Source of the DNA: Gammaproteobacteria bacterium
GTDB taxonomy: Bacteria; Pseudomonadota; Gammaproteobacteria; Granulosicoccales; Granulosicoccaceae
NCBI GenBank assembly: GCA_019634245.1
Contig: JAHQVR010000262.1
Location: 1-6,365, forward strand
Length of the DNA stretch: 6,365 bases
Direction of reading: 5' to 3'
In this document: positions 6,007 through 6,365 of the stretch, in pieces
Position numbering within the stretch: the stretch's first letter is position 1
Layout of the letters: each line of letters opens with the position of its first letter
Notes under the pieces: generated by a model
What the model was told of the DNA's origin: nothing
The model's input: the letters and a program-made list of their open reading frames with translations, nothing else
Databases searched by the model: none
Program-made: the position numbers and the translations under genes

Positions 6007-6365
6007 ATGAATCAGTTTGGTCTACTGTTATCGGCACTGACGATTTTGTTAGTGCCGATTTGCACGGTGGCCTCAGACGATTCAGACTCCAAAAGTGACA
6101 GTCGTGGGGTACACCGCACCATGCTCAAAGCTGTCACAGGAGACAGTAATGAGCCTTTATCGCTCTACCGAGAAAGTCACGCGTTGCTGGTCGGAGCAAG
6201 CCGTTACTCCGCCTGGCCGCAACTAAACAGTATTCCCGGTGAACTCGACTCTGTGGAAGAAGTTCTAACGAAAACAGGTTTCAATGTGGAACGACTGGCA
6301 GACCCAGACGCCGATCAATTGAAAACTGGCATCACCAACTTTATTAACAATTATGGCTACGAGCC
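6007..6365 (+). CDS. Secreted caspase-family (peptidase C14) protein, N-terminal part (3' end outside window)
   Basis: The frame is open from ATG 6007 to the window end (119 codons plus two bases). Residues 1-22 are a Sec signal peptide, with likely cleavage after TVA before Ser23. A Cys at 19 lacks a lipobox, so it is probably not a lipoprotein. Residues 23-55 are a polar linker. From residue 58 the start of a caspase fold is visible: HALLVGASRYSAWPQL (58-73), then GELDSVEEVLTKTGFNVERLADPD (78-101) and FINNYGY (112-118), which in this family comes just before the strand carrying the SGHG or AGHG catalytic His. The His and Cys positions lie beyond the window, so activity cannot be judged. It starts 21 bases after the beta-barrel gene with no terminator between, so it is probably co-transcribed. 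No strong ribosome binding site is seen, which suggests translation coupled to the upstream gene. Proteins with this N-terminus often carry extra C-terminal domains. Confidence 0.82.
   Translation, partial: MNQFGLLLSALTILLVPICTVASDDSDSKSDSRGVHRTMLKAVTGDSNEPLSLYRESHALLVGASRYSAWPQLNSIPGELDSVEEVLTKTGFNVERLADPDADQLKTGITNFINNYGYE

Overview
The window looks like a chromosomal stretch from a Gram-negative bacterium, most likely a gammaproteobacterium and possibly a marine one; the assignment is inferred from gene style, not from a marker gene. All five proteins are either a LuxR-type regulator or carry an export signal. One is a lipoprotein, one is an outer-membrane beta-barrel ending in aromatic Phe, and base composition is near 50% GC. 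No rRNA, tRNA, transposase or CRISPR array was seen.

Left part (1-1062, minus strand). A small secreted protein of three 36-residue tandem repeats, resembling curlin-type amyloid repeats, is followed by a hairpin that looks like a terminator. Then comes the N-terminal part of a LuxR-family regulator, cut off by the window edge just as its helix-turn-helix begins. This gene is open from 578 to position 1.

Middle (1063-1618). A 556-base divergent intergenic region separates the minus-strand pair from the plus-strand genes. It holds an AT-rich tract and two inverted repeats, and should contain the promoters for both directions, but no convincing promoter could be picked by eye.

Right part (1619-6365, plus strand). 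Three closely spaced genes probably form one operon. The first is a 936-residue lipoprotein with Sel1 repeats, a coiled coil of about 350 residues, a beta-sandwich-like segment and a C-terminal caspase (peptidase C14) domain. After 62 bases comes a 497-residue autotransporter-type outer-membrane beta-barrel with only a short N-terminal region. After a further 21 bases comes a second secreted caspase-family protein, cut by the window end.

The most striking point is that the first caspase keeps its catalytic His (SGHG) but has Val where the catalytic Cys should be (DSVFSG in place of DSCFSG), so it is probably a pseudocaspase. A pseudocaspase lipoprotein, a beta-barrel and a second caspase in one envelope-targeted operon could be a regulator, pore and protease system that I do not recognise as described. 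How they work together is inference.
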